From: Caldilineaceae bacterium | Lineage (GTDB): Bacteria > Chloroflexota > Anaerolineae > Caldilineales > Caldilineaceae | Direction: 5' to 3' | DNA length: 5,120 nucleotides | Assembly (NCBI GenBank): GCA_028819675.1 | Contig: JAPPKT010000285.1 | Coordinates: forward strand, 1 to 5,120 | Shown here: positions 1 through 4,976 of the stretch, piece after piece | Numbering within the stretch: position 1 is the first letter of the stretch | Layout: every line of letters starts with the position of its first letter | Made by a program: the position numbers and the translations under genes | The notes under the pieces: generated by a model | The model's database searches: none | Told to the model about the DNA's origin: nothing | Seen by the model: only the letters and a program-made list of their open reading frames with translations

Positions 1-794
1 TCCCTTCGGACCCGCGGATTGAGGCGAAGCTGGGGATAAAGATCAAGAATATCGTCGCGGTGGCGAGCGGCAAGGGAGGCGTCGGCAAGAGTACGGTGAG
101 CGTGAATCTGGCGGTGAGCCTGGCGCAGACGGGCGCGGTGGTTGGGCTGCTGGATGCGGATATCTACGGGCCGAACATCCCGATCATGATGGGCGTGGAT
201 GAGATGCCGCCGGTGGAGGCGGGCAAGCTGATCCCGGCCGAGGCGCATGGCGTGCGGATTATGAGCATGGGCTTTCTGCTGCCGCCGGAGCAGGCGCTGA
301 TCTGGCGGGGGCCGATGCTGCACAAGGCCATCCAGCAGCTGTTCACCGACGTGCGCTGGGGCGAACTGGACTATATGATCGTGGACCTGCCGCCAGGGAC
401 GGGAGACGCGCAGCTTTCACTTGCGCAGATTGCGCCGCTGACCGGCGGGCTGATCGTAACGATGCCGCAGATGGTGTCGGTTGCGGATGCGCGGCGCGGC
501 GCGGCGGCTTTCGAGCAACTGGAGGTGCCGATCCTGGGCGTGATTGAGAACATGAGCGGGGAGGTCTTTGGCAGCGGCGGCGGCGAGACCGCGGCCCGCG
601 AACTGGGCACGGACCTGCTGGGCGTTGTCGCCCTGGAGGCCGAGATCAGCGCGTCGGGCGACCGGGGCAGGCCGATCGTTGCGGCCAACCCCGCAGGCGC
701 GGCGGCGCGTACGTTCGGTGAACTGGCGCAGAAGGTGATAGCGCAGTTGCGTGCGGTGTCGGGGGGGAGTCAACCGCAGCTGAAGATAGTTTGA
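1..794 (+). CDS. mrp: Mrp/ApbC (NBP35-like) P-loop ATPase, iron-sulfur cluster carrier, 5'-truncated by window edge
   Basis: The reading frame is open from base 3 with no stop before the left edge, so the gene starts outside the window. The GTG at 60 is internal, because the 19 codons before it (ending IKNIVAV) already match the family. About 263 residues are visible. Full Mrp proteins run about 350-380, and the missing part should be the N-terminal MIP18/DUF59 domain. Visible motifs are the deviant Walker A GKGGVGKS (about 81-107), the switch region [12 protein letters not shown] and the Walker B/switch [11 protein letters not shown] (about 381-407), followed by GVIENMS (about 537-557). Family members bind ATP and transfer Fe-S clusters to apo-proteins in the cytosol. 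The odd point is that the CxxC segment normally found after ENMS is absent: the protein runs [13 protein letters not shown], and the usual GxIPLD is GVVALE. The gene is convergent with the iron-binding gene. The family is certain; carrier activity is less so. Confidence 0.93.
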   Translation, partial: PSDPRIEAKLGIKIKNIVAVASGKGGVGKSTVSVNLAVSLAQTGAVVGLLDADIYGPNIPIMMGVDEMPPVEAGKLIPAEAHGVRIMSMGFLLPPEQALIWRGPMLHKAIQQLFTDVRWGELDYMIVDLPPGTGDAQLSLAQIAPLTGGLIVTMPQMVSVADARRGAAAFEQLEVPILGVIENMSGEVFGSGGGETAARELGTDLLGVVALEAEISASGDRGRPIVAANPAGAAARTFGELAQKVIAQLRAVSGGSQPQLKIV

Positions 795-814
795 GACTGC
801 GGTTTTTAGTCTTT
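794..814 (+). terminator. Weak hairpin at the mrp stop codon, possible terminator
   Basis: AGACT (794-798) and AGTCT (808-812) form a 5-bp stem around a T-rich 9-nt loop. The stem begins at the last base of the mrp stop codon and is followed by TTTG. The stem is short and AT-rich, so it would terminate poorly alone. It may act together with the hairpins that follow. Confidence 0.25.
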
Positions 815-824
815 GTGGACCCGC

Positions 825-858
825 GTGGAGGGGGAATCGAAACCCCTTAATGATCCAC
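825..858. repeat. Two-tier inverted repeat downstream of mrp
   Basis: An outer stem GTGGA (825-829) / TCCAC (854-858) encloses an inner stem GGGG (831-834) / CCCC (843-846) with an 8-nt loop AATCGAAA. There is a 7-base asymmetry on the right side. No T-run follows on either strand, so it is not a classical intrinsic terminator. A similar GGG-AAACGAAA-CCC unit recurs at 982-995. It may stabilise the mrp mRNA 3' end, or it may be a remnant of a dispersed intergenic repeat. Confidence 0.4.
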
Positions 859-879
859 GAAGTGCACGAAGGAGCACTT
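856..879. repeat. CACGAAG direct repeat with overlapping hairpin
   Basis: CACGAAG occurs at 856-862 and 865-871 with a 9-bp period, and AAGTGC (860-865) pairs with GCACTT (874-879). From memory, short strings of this CACGAAG type are common in intergenic DNA of Chloroflexota and some other large-genome bacteria. That link is recalled and was not checked. Confidence 0.4.
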
Positions 880-910
880 GGAAACCTGAACAGTTGGTAG
901 CATCTGGTAT

Positions 911-988
911 AGAGAGGGAAACACACCCGGTGGACGTCGAGGAGGTTGGCGTCCGCCGGGTGTGCTCTTGGAGGTGAGAGAGGGAAAC
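911..988. repeat. 12-bp direct repeats flanking the 922-964 hairpin
   Basis: AGAGAGGGAAAC occurs exactly at 911-922 and again at 977-988. The copies bracket the long hairpin, and each is followed by an (ACA/GAA)-CCC segment. A diverged relative (GAGGGGGAATCGAAACCCC) lies at 828-846. This suggests a small repeat unit duplicated within the convergent intergenic region. No coding potential is seen. Confidence 0.4.
922..964 (-). terminator. Strong 15-bp hairpin between convergent genes, probable transcription terminator
   Basis: Bases 922-936 pair with 950-964: 15 bp with a single G-T wobble at 931/955, GC-rich, and a 13-nt loop at 937-949. It lies 32 bp beyond the stop of the minus-strand iron-binding gene and 128 bp beyond the mrp stop. 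On the minus strand the stem is followed by a pyrimidine-rich stretch (GTTTCCCTCTCT). On the plus strand only CTCTTGG follows. It therefore fits best as a terminator of the iron-binding transcript, possibly working in both directions. Confidence 0.6.
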
Positions 989-995
989 GAAACCC

Positions 996-2042
996 TTACT
1001 GCAGCGCGTTTACCTCTTGAAGAAGCTCAAGTGTTCCTTGCACGTCATCCAGATCGGTCAGGTCGATGTCGGGCGTGTTGACGTCGGCGAGGGGCAGGAG
1101 CCCTTCGGCGGTGGTCGGAATGCCGGTTACGAGGGGATATTCGTTGGTCTGCTCGGAGAAGTAGGTCTGGGCTTCGTCCGAGAGCAGGAAGGCGACTAAG
1201 GCCTCGGCTGCGGCCTGGTCCTTGGCGGTGTCGAGGATGCCGACACCGGCCACATTGATCATGGCGCCGGCGTCACCGGCGGCCGGGTGGTGATTCCTGG
1301 CCTGGAAGCCGGGATCTTCGGCGAGGAATCTGTAGAGATAGTAGTGGTTGACGAGGCCGAGCACGACCTCGCCGCGGCCAGTGGCTTCGACGATGGGCGT
1401 GTTCTTAGCGTAGATCTGCACGTCGTTGGCGATCATGGCTTCGAGCCACTCACGAGCCCGGTCTTCGCCTTCAAGAACGCGGAGGGCGGTGACGAAGGCC
1501 TGGAAGCTGCCATTGGTGGGCGCCCAGCCGATCTTCCCCTTCCACTGGGGCTCTGTCAGCTCCCAGATGTCGTTGGGCAGTTCGTCCATGCCGACCATTT
1601 CGGAATTGTAAACGAAAACGCGGGCGCGTCCGCTGGCGCCGACCCAGTCGCCGCTACCGCTCTGGAAGCGGGGATCGACCCTGTCCAGGATCTCTGCGGG
1701 CAGCTGCGTGAAGCGGCCTGCCAGAGAGAGCGCGCCGAGGGCGCCGGCATCCTGACCGAAGAAGACGTCGGCGGGTGAGTTCTGTCCTTCTTCCATAATT
1801 GTCGCGGCCAGTTCGGCAGTGCCGCCGTAGCGCACGTTGACGGTGACGCCGCTTACTTCCTGGTAGCGCTCAAGCAGAGGGCCCACCAGATTTTCGTTGC
1901 GGCCTGAGTAGACGGTCAGTTCCGCTGCTGCTTCGGCGATTCCCATTTCCGCCGGCGCCTGAACCGGCGCACAGGCGGTCAGGAGCAGGCCGGTCAGAAG
2001 AACCAGAGTAAACTGCAACTTGCCGATAACCTTGACGAACAT
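996..2042 (-). CDS. Ferric-iron ABC transporter substrate-binding lipoprotein (FbpA/FutA-like)
   Basis: This is a 348-residue periplasmic-type binding protein, a normal length for the family. Residues 1-24 form a lipoprotein signal peptide (positive start MFVKVIGK, hydrophobic core, lipobox LTAC with Cys24), so the protein should be lipid-anchored outside the membrane. The mature part starts with TVYSGRNENLV, the typical first strand of iron(III) binders, and has ADVFFGQDAGAL, RARVFVYN (Tyr145), a GKIGWAPTNGSF segment and GLVNHYYLYR (Tyr234/Tyr235). The paired tyrosines match the iron-ligating pair of FbpA/FutA proteins. Its role would be capture of Fe3+ and delivery to an ABC permease. No permease or ATPase gene is adjacent in the window, so the partner must lie elsewhere. 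The ATG at 2042 is supported by an AGGAG 9 nt upstream. The gene is probably transcribed alone, since a terminator lies between it and the gene upstream. Confidence 0.9.
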   Translation of the reverse strand: MFVKVIGKLQFTLVLLTGLLLTACAPVQAPAEMGIAEAAAELTVYSGRNENLVGPLLERYQEVSGVTVNVRYGGTAELAATIMEEGQNSPADVFFGQDAGALGALSLAGRFTQLPAEILDRVDPRFQSGSGDWVGASGRARVFVYNSEMVGMDELPNDIWELTEPQWKGKIGWAPTNGSFQAFVTALRVLEGEDRAREWLEAMIANDVQIYAKNTPIVEATGRGEVVLGLVNHYYLYRFLAEDPGFQARNHHPAAGDAGAMINVAGVGILDTAKDQAAAEALVAFLLSDEAQTYFSEQTNEYPLVTGIPTTAEGLLPLADVNTPDIDLTDLDDVQGTLELLQEVNALQ

Positions 2043-2190
2043 GCAAGACTTCTCCTAGTCTTAGATGTTTTGGGCACGCCTTTGCTCAGGAAGGCGAGTC
2101 TTCGAGCCGATCTGCGTTCCGTCCGGATCGGAGTTGCCAGACGGGCCTGTAAACAGGTACGCGCTGGCAATGTCATTGGCAATGCCGCGC
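2043..2190 (-). promoter_or_regulatory. Hairpin-rich putative 5' leader of the iron-binding gene
   Basis: Between the gene start and about 2190 there are several compact inverted repeats: CGCCTT/AAGGCG (2077-2082/2091-2096, loop 8), CCGATC/GATCGG (2107-2112/2126-2131, loop 13) and CCTGTAAACAGG (2146-2157), as well as the SD hairpin at 2045-2062. The direct repeat TGGCAATG occurs at 2165-2172 and 2177-2184 with a 12-bp period. I do not recognise a known riboswitch class. If transcribed, it would be a structured leader. The 12-bp dyad and the paired octamers could instead be DNA operator sites. Nothing coding is seen. Confidence 0.35.
2045..2062 (-). promoter_or_regulatory. Shine-Dalgarno of the iron-binding gene presented in a hairpin loop
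   Basis: Reading the minus strand, AAGACT, AGGAGA, AGTCTT follow one another: a perfect 6-bp inverted repeat (2045-2050 / 2057-2062) whose 6-nt loop is the ribosome binding site. AGGAG (2052-2056) lies 9 nt from the ATG at 2042. The SD itself is strong and decides the start. The hairpin could modulate ribosome access. The pairing is read directly; the regulatory role is inferred. Confidence 0.6.
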
Positions 2191-2198
2191 GCCACAGA

Positions 2199-2207
2199 AG
2201 TCTAGCA
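2199..2207 (-). promoter_or_regulatory. Candidate extended -10 box for the iron-binding gene
   Basis: The minus strand reads TGCTAGACT: an extended -10 TGn followed by TAGACT (4 of 6 to TATAAT). No convincing -35 hexamer lies 16-18 bp upstream. It would give a leader of about 150 nt. The flanking stretch up to 2334 is less GC-rich and holds A/T runs, but I see no other definable element in it. Confidence 0.2.
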
Positions 2208-2334
2208 CAAAAAAGGGCGGAAATTCGGCGAAAATGGAAGCAGTTTTTTGCGGCAGCAGTAAAGCGAGGTGTTAAGGACGGTTCACTGAGGAGTTAACTT
2301 GCGTTGCGCCAAAAGCGAGGAGTGAGTAAAGAGA

Positions 2335-2369
2335 AGTGAGGAGAGAGAAACGGCTTTGCTCTCCTCACT
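2335..2369 (-). terminator. 11-bp hairpin terminator for the Suc_Fer/MFS transcript
   Basis: AGTGAGGAGAG (2335-2345) pairs perfectly with CTCTCCTCACT (2359-2369), with a further AAA/TTT pairing around CGGC inside the loop. It lies 80 bp past the stop of the Suc_Fer gene. On the minus strand the stem is followed by TCTCTTTACT, a modest U-rich tail. Related strings (GAGGAGTGAG at 2317-2326, TGAGGAG at 2287-2293) sit beside it, so it may also belong to a local repeat family. It separates this transcript from the iron-binding gene. Confidence 0.6.
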
Positions 2370-2449
2370 ATGGTTTGTGAATTGACTGTGGCTGAATTGT
2401 AACGCTCTCAGTGACCCCCAGCCGGCTAATTTTGCGGCGGCGACGGCGG

Positions 2450-3391
2450 TCAAGCCGGGGTGGGAGCGTGGACGGAGTGGGAGAGCAGGCGGTATTGGGG
2501 GACGCGCTCGATGGCGGCCGATGCGCGGCAGCTAAGTGGGTTGGCGAATTCGGACTCTTCGGCGAGGACGAAGAGCTCGTGGACGATGTCGTCGCCGTTG
2601 GAGCGGAAGCGGCATGTCCAGACGTCGTCTTCGTTGCCGGCTTCGAGGAGGGAAAAGGCGTCGAGCGACTGCTGGTGGGTCTCGGCGCGCAGGTAGTATT
2701 CGGCGGCCTGGACTGGGGCCTTATAGCAGGAGCGGCCGCGGTAGTGGTCGAGGGCGTAGACGTCGCCGGCGTTGTAGGAGTCGACGATGGGCAGGGCATC
2801 TTCGGCGCTGAGGCGGCCGTAGTAGAGGCCGTGGGGCAGGACGATCATGGTGGCGGCGAAGCGATGGCCGCCGGTGTGGGTGGTCTGCCAGACCTGGTCG
2901 CCGGCGTAGGCGGCCATGGTGAGGTAGACGGGGACGCCGAGTGTGGCGCAGCAGCGGTCGCGGCTGCCGTTGGTGCAGACGAGGAAGAGGGGCTCGTCGT
3001 GCTTGTGGGCGGCGTAGCGCGCGGGGTCGGTGCGCATTTCGGTCACCATGGCGGGCAGGTCCATGGCGGCGAGGTCGGTGAAGTCCTGCAACTCGAAGCG
3101 ATAGAGTGCGGCCACGTCCTCCTGGGAGAGGCCGATGAAGAAGCTGGTGGCGGAGCCGTTGCGGGATTCGCCGCGTTTGATGAGCTGGAGGCGGGCGCCT
3201 GGGGTGTCGGCGACGGCCTGTGCCAGGTGTGCTTTGAGCGCGTCGTCGAGCTTGCTCTCTTCCATGGCTTTGGCGCCCCAGACGGCGGGGTATTCGAGTA
3301 CAAACCAGACGTCGGTAGCGTTGCCGGCGGTACCGTAGATGGCTTCACCGGAGGTAATTGAGAGTTGGGAACAGAATTGGCCCTGTGTCAT
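2450..3391 (-). CDS. Sucrase/ferredoxin-like (Suc_Fer, Apd1-type) thioredoxin-fold protein, predicted [2Fe-2S]
   Basis: This is a 313-residue cytosolic protein with no signal peptide or membrane segment. Family marks are FCSQLS...GEAIYGTA near the N-terminus (residues 6-22), FVLEYPAVWGAKA (30-42), VCTNGSRDRCCATLG (138-152), QTTHTGGHRFAATMIVLPHGLYYGRL (169-194), and HYRGRSCY followed by AAEYYLRAE. The Suc_Fer-like family includes yeast Apd1, in which two Cys and two His of an HX3H motif bind a non-Rieske [2Fe-2S] cluster. Here Cys139/Cys148 (with Cys147) and His172/His176 are the candidate ligands. The often-seen His in CTHG is Asn141. The physiological substrate of bacterial members is unclear, and the name sucrase is historical. 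The start ATG has GGAG 7 nt upstream. It lies 63 bp downstream of the MFS gene, probably in the same operon. A long antisense frame covers this gene but looks like a compositional shadow. Confidence 0.88.
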   Translation of the reverse strand: MTQGQFCSQLSITSGEAIYGTAGNATDVWFVLEYPAVWGAKAMEESKLDDALKAHLAQAVADTPGARLQLIKRGESRNGSATSFFIGLSQEDVAALYRFELQDFTDLAAMDLPAMVTEMRTDPARYAAHKHDEPLFLVCTNGSRDRCCATLGVPVYLTMAAYAGDQVWQTTHTGGHRFAATMIVLPHGLYYGRLSAEDALPIVDSYNAGDVYALDHYRGRSCYKAPVQAAEYYLRAETHQQSLDAFSLLEAGNEDDVWTCRFRSNGDDIVHELFVLAEESEFANPLSCRASAAIERVPQYRLLSHSVHAPTPA

Positions 3392-3398
3392 TTTTTGT

Positions 3399-3402
3399 CT
3401 CC
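3399..3402 (-). promoter_or_regulatory. Ribosome binding site of the Suc_Fer gene
   Basis: The minus strand reads CGGAGACAAAAA before the ATG at 3391. GGAG is 7 nt from the start, with an A-rich spacer. It fixes the start and supports independent translation within the MFS-Suc_Fer transcript. Confidence 0.7.
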
Positions 3403-3454
3403 GTGAGGTTGGCGCTTTTCCGAATTTCTACCACGAACGGGCACGGGGCGCAAG

Positions 3455-4759
3455 TCAGGCGTTTTCGGCGGCATGGCGGGGGTCTGCTACCCAGAAGGCC
3501 ATGAGCAGGACGCCGAGCAGGCCGGCAGCGGCGCTGAGAGCGAAGAGCCAGGTGTAGTTGACGGTGGCGAGCCAGCCCCCGAGGAGGGGGATGACTACGT
3601 TGATGGCGCCGATGATGGAGTTGGTGATGCCGACATAGGTGGGGCGCTGTTCCGGGCCGGTGAATTCCAGCACGATCATGAGGCCGGAGACGAAGGTGGC
3701 GCTGAAATAGACGCCGAGGAGGATGAAAACCAGGTAGTAGAGGAGCGGCAGGGCGGCGAGGCCGGCGATGACATAGCCCAGGGAGGCGGCAAGGCCGCCG
3801 AGCACGAGCGCGAGTTTGTGTCCTTTGCGGTCGGCGAGCAGCCCGAGCAGCAGGTTGCTGGCGGACTGGCCGACGAGGAGGGCGACGGTGTAGTTGCCGA
3901 CAGTGCCGCCTGATACGTCCCACTTGCTGATGGCGGCCGCGGTGACGAATGCCATGCCCATGCCGCTGACGGCGAGGAGGCCGCGGGCGATGAGGAAGCG
4001 GCGAAAGTTCTGATCGCGGCGCAGGATACGGCCGAGCCTGGTCCAGATGCGGAGGCGGTTTTCGGCGGTACGCGGGACCTTGCGCACGGGTTCGCGGGTG
4101 AGGGCGAGGACTGCCCAGCCGAGGAACATAAGGATGGTCGCCAGACCGAAGAGGAGGAGAAAGTTGTTGGGAAAGGACAGGGTGGCGAGAATGCGGCTGC
4201 TGCCGAGGGCGCCGAGCGCGCCGGTGATGCCGCCGACGAACATGGTTACGCCCATGAGGCGGCCGCGGCGGGTGGCGGGAAAGCAGACTGCGAGCAGGTC
4301 CTGCCAAGCGGGCGCGATGACGCCGGCGCCGAGGTTGTAGATGGCAAATGCGAGAAAGAAGAGGCCAAGTGCCCAGGCGGGCGAGCGGACCGCGAGGAGC
4401 GTTGTTGCGGTGAGCAGGATAAGCGGCAGGCGCTCAAGGAAGAAGCCGAGATTGATGAGCCAGGGCTTTTTGCGGTCGGTGCGTTCGATAGTGCCGGCAG
4501 TGAGGAGTTGGGGGAAGAACCAGCCGCCGTTGGCGATCATTGCGAGCAGGCCGAAGAAAAAGGGGTTGTCGGTCAGCCTGCTGACGAAGAAAGGGAGGAT
4601 GGTGGTTGGCGACATGAGGCTCTGTGCGAGCAGGAAGAATGCGCCATCAATGACGTGTACGTTGAAGTTCCAGTTATAGTTGCGCCACACCTCGGCCTCG
4701 ACGTCCTCATCGGAGCGGACGGCGGCGGGCAGGTCAGCCTGCAGCATGCGGCGCACCAT
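3455..4759 (-). CDS. Major facilitator superfamily (MFS) transporter
   Basis: This is a polytopic membrane protein of 434 residues from the chosen ATG, the usual MFS size. A charged N-terminal segment (ADLPAAVRSDEDVEAEVWRNYNWNFNV) precedes the first helix. Hydrophobic segments follow through both halves, split by a basic central loop (about residues 221-253). Motif A-like loops appear in both halves: GTIERTDRKKPW (89-100) and GLLADRKGHK (306-315), a strong MFS mark. The substrate cannot be predicted. The open frame extends to a GTG at 4840, with another ATG at 4801. I prefer the ATG at 4759 because the extension is partly encoded by a short intergenic-type repeat (4811-4834) and a TATAAT lies 26-31 bp upstream of it. 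None of the three starts has a clear Shine-Dalgarno. It is probably the first gene of an operon with the Suc_Fer gene and is divergent from the gene at 4977. Confidence 0.88.
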   Translation of the reverse strand: MVRRMLQADLPAAVRSDEDVEAEVWRNYNWNFNVHVIDGAFFLLAQSLMSPTTILPFFVSRLTDNPFFFGLLAMIANGGWFFPQLLTAGTIERTDRKKPWLINLGFFLERLPLILLTATTLLAVRSPAWALGLFFLAFAIYNLGAGVIAPAWQDLLAVCFPATRRGRLMGVTMFVGGITGALGALGSSRILATLSFPNNFLLLFGLATILMFLGWAVLALTREPVRKVPRTAENRLRIWTRLGRILRRDQNFRRFLIARGLLAVSGMGMAFVTAAAISKWDVSGGTVGNYTVALLVGQSASNLLLGLLADRKGHKLALVLGGLAASLGYVIAGLAALPLLYYLVFILLGVYFSATFVSGLMIVLEFTGPEQRPTYVGITNSIIGAINVVIPLLGGWLATVNYTWLFALSAAAGLLGVLLMAFWVADPRHAAENA

Positions 4760-4784
4760 GGCGATGGCGAACCGGCGGGCAGGG

Positions 4785-4790
4785 ATTATA
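4785..4790 (-). promoter_or_regulatory. Candidate -10 box for the MFS/Suc_Fer operon
   Basis: A perfect TATAAT on the minus strand lies 26-31 bp upstream of the ATG at 4759. The best -35 (CTGCCG, 16 bp upstream) is poor. An alternative -10, TATACT, lies at 4844-4849. If the 4785 box is used, the ATG at 4801 is outside the mRNA, which favours the later start. Confidence 0.3.
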
Positions 4791-4810
4791 GTTCCGAGCA
4801 TTGGGACGGC

Positions 4811-4834
4811 AGTGGTCAGTGGATAGTGGTCAGT
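4811..4834. repeat. Short AGTGGTCAGT direct repeat
   Basis: AGTGGTCAGT occurs at 4811-4820 and 4825-4834, exactly 14 bp apart, joined by GGAT. Strings of this GTGGTCAGT type are, from memory, frequent intergenic repeats in some large bacterial genomes. It lies in the divergent promoter region and, read on the minus strand, encodes the LTDHYPLTTA extension of the MFS open frame. Confidence 0.55.
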
Positions 4835-4887
4835 TAACACTGAAGTATAGGCGGGTTGGGGCTGCTGCGCTACTTTGTGGGGGTGTG

Positions 4888-4893
4888 TATAAT
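4888..4893 (+). promoter_or_regulatory. Candidate -10 box for the plus-strand gene at 4977
   Basis: A perfect TATAAT on the plus strand would place the transcript start near 4900 and give a leader of about 75 nt containing a CCTGCAGG palindrome (4907-4914). No good -35 is present at 16-18 bp, so the call rests on the -10 and on position. Confidence 0.3.
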
Positions 4894-4963
4894 TGTGCCG
4901 TGGACTCCTGCAGGGTAGGGGCAGAGGGCGGAGAAGCTGATTCCTACACGACAGATGGAAGCG

Positions 4964-4969
4964 GGTGAG
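4964..4969 (+). promoter_or_regulatory. Ribosome binding site of the gene at 4977
   Basis: GGTGAG ends 7 nt before the ATG at 4977. It matches the GGTGA part of the anti-Shine-Dalgarno complement and supports this start. Confidence 0.5.
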
Positions 4970-4976
4970 AACTGTT

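Noticed and set aside
60..62. GTG at 60 as the start of the Mrp gene
   Set aside because: The upstream codons are open to the edge and encode the conserved IKNIVAV strand leading into the Walker A loop, so the real start is outside the window.
835..920. tRNA-like pieces: CAGTTGGTAG resembling a D-arm on the plus strand and GGTTTCGATTCC resembling a T-arm on the minus strand
   Set aside because: The two lie on opposite strands, the stems do not pair properly (no GC closing pair for the T-arm, no D-stem), and no anticodon or acceptor stem can be built.
2070..2135. GEMM-type cyclic-di-GMP riboswitch suggested by GACGGAACGC and GAGCAAAGGC strings
   Set aside because: The order of the conserved blocks and the tetraloop/receptor features are not present.
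2146..2157. CCTGTAAACAGG as a Fur-type or other iron regulator operator
   Set aside because: It is a neat 12-bp dyad but does not resemble the GATAATGATAATCATTATC Fur box or a DtxR/IdeR site. It is kept only as an unexplained inverted repeat.
2411..3361. A 316-codon open frame on the plus strand antisense to the Suc_Fer gene
   Set aside because: Its product is extremely Gly/Val/Ala-rich with no motifs, and it mirrors the codon bias of the well-supported minus-strand gene. It is a shadow frame.
3345..4307. A 320-codon minus-strand frame overlapping the MFS gene in another phase
   Set aside because: The product is Arg/Pro/His-rich low complexity and runs across the end of the MFS gene and into the Suc_Fer start. 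The MFS frame has clear helices and motif A loops.
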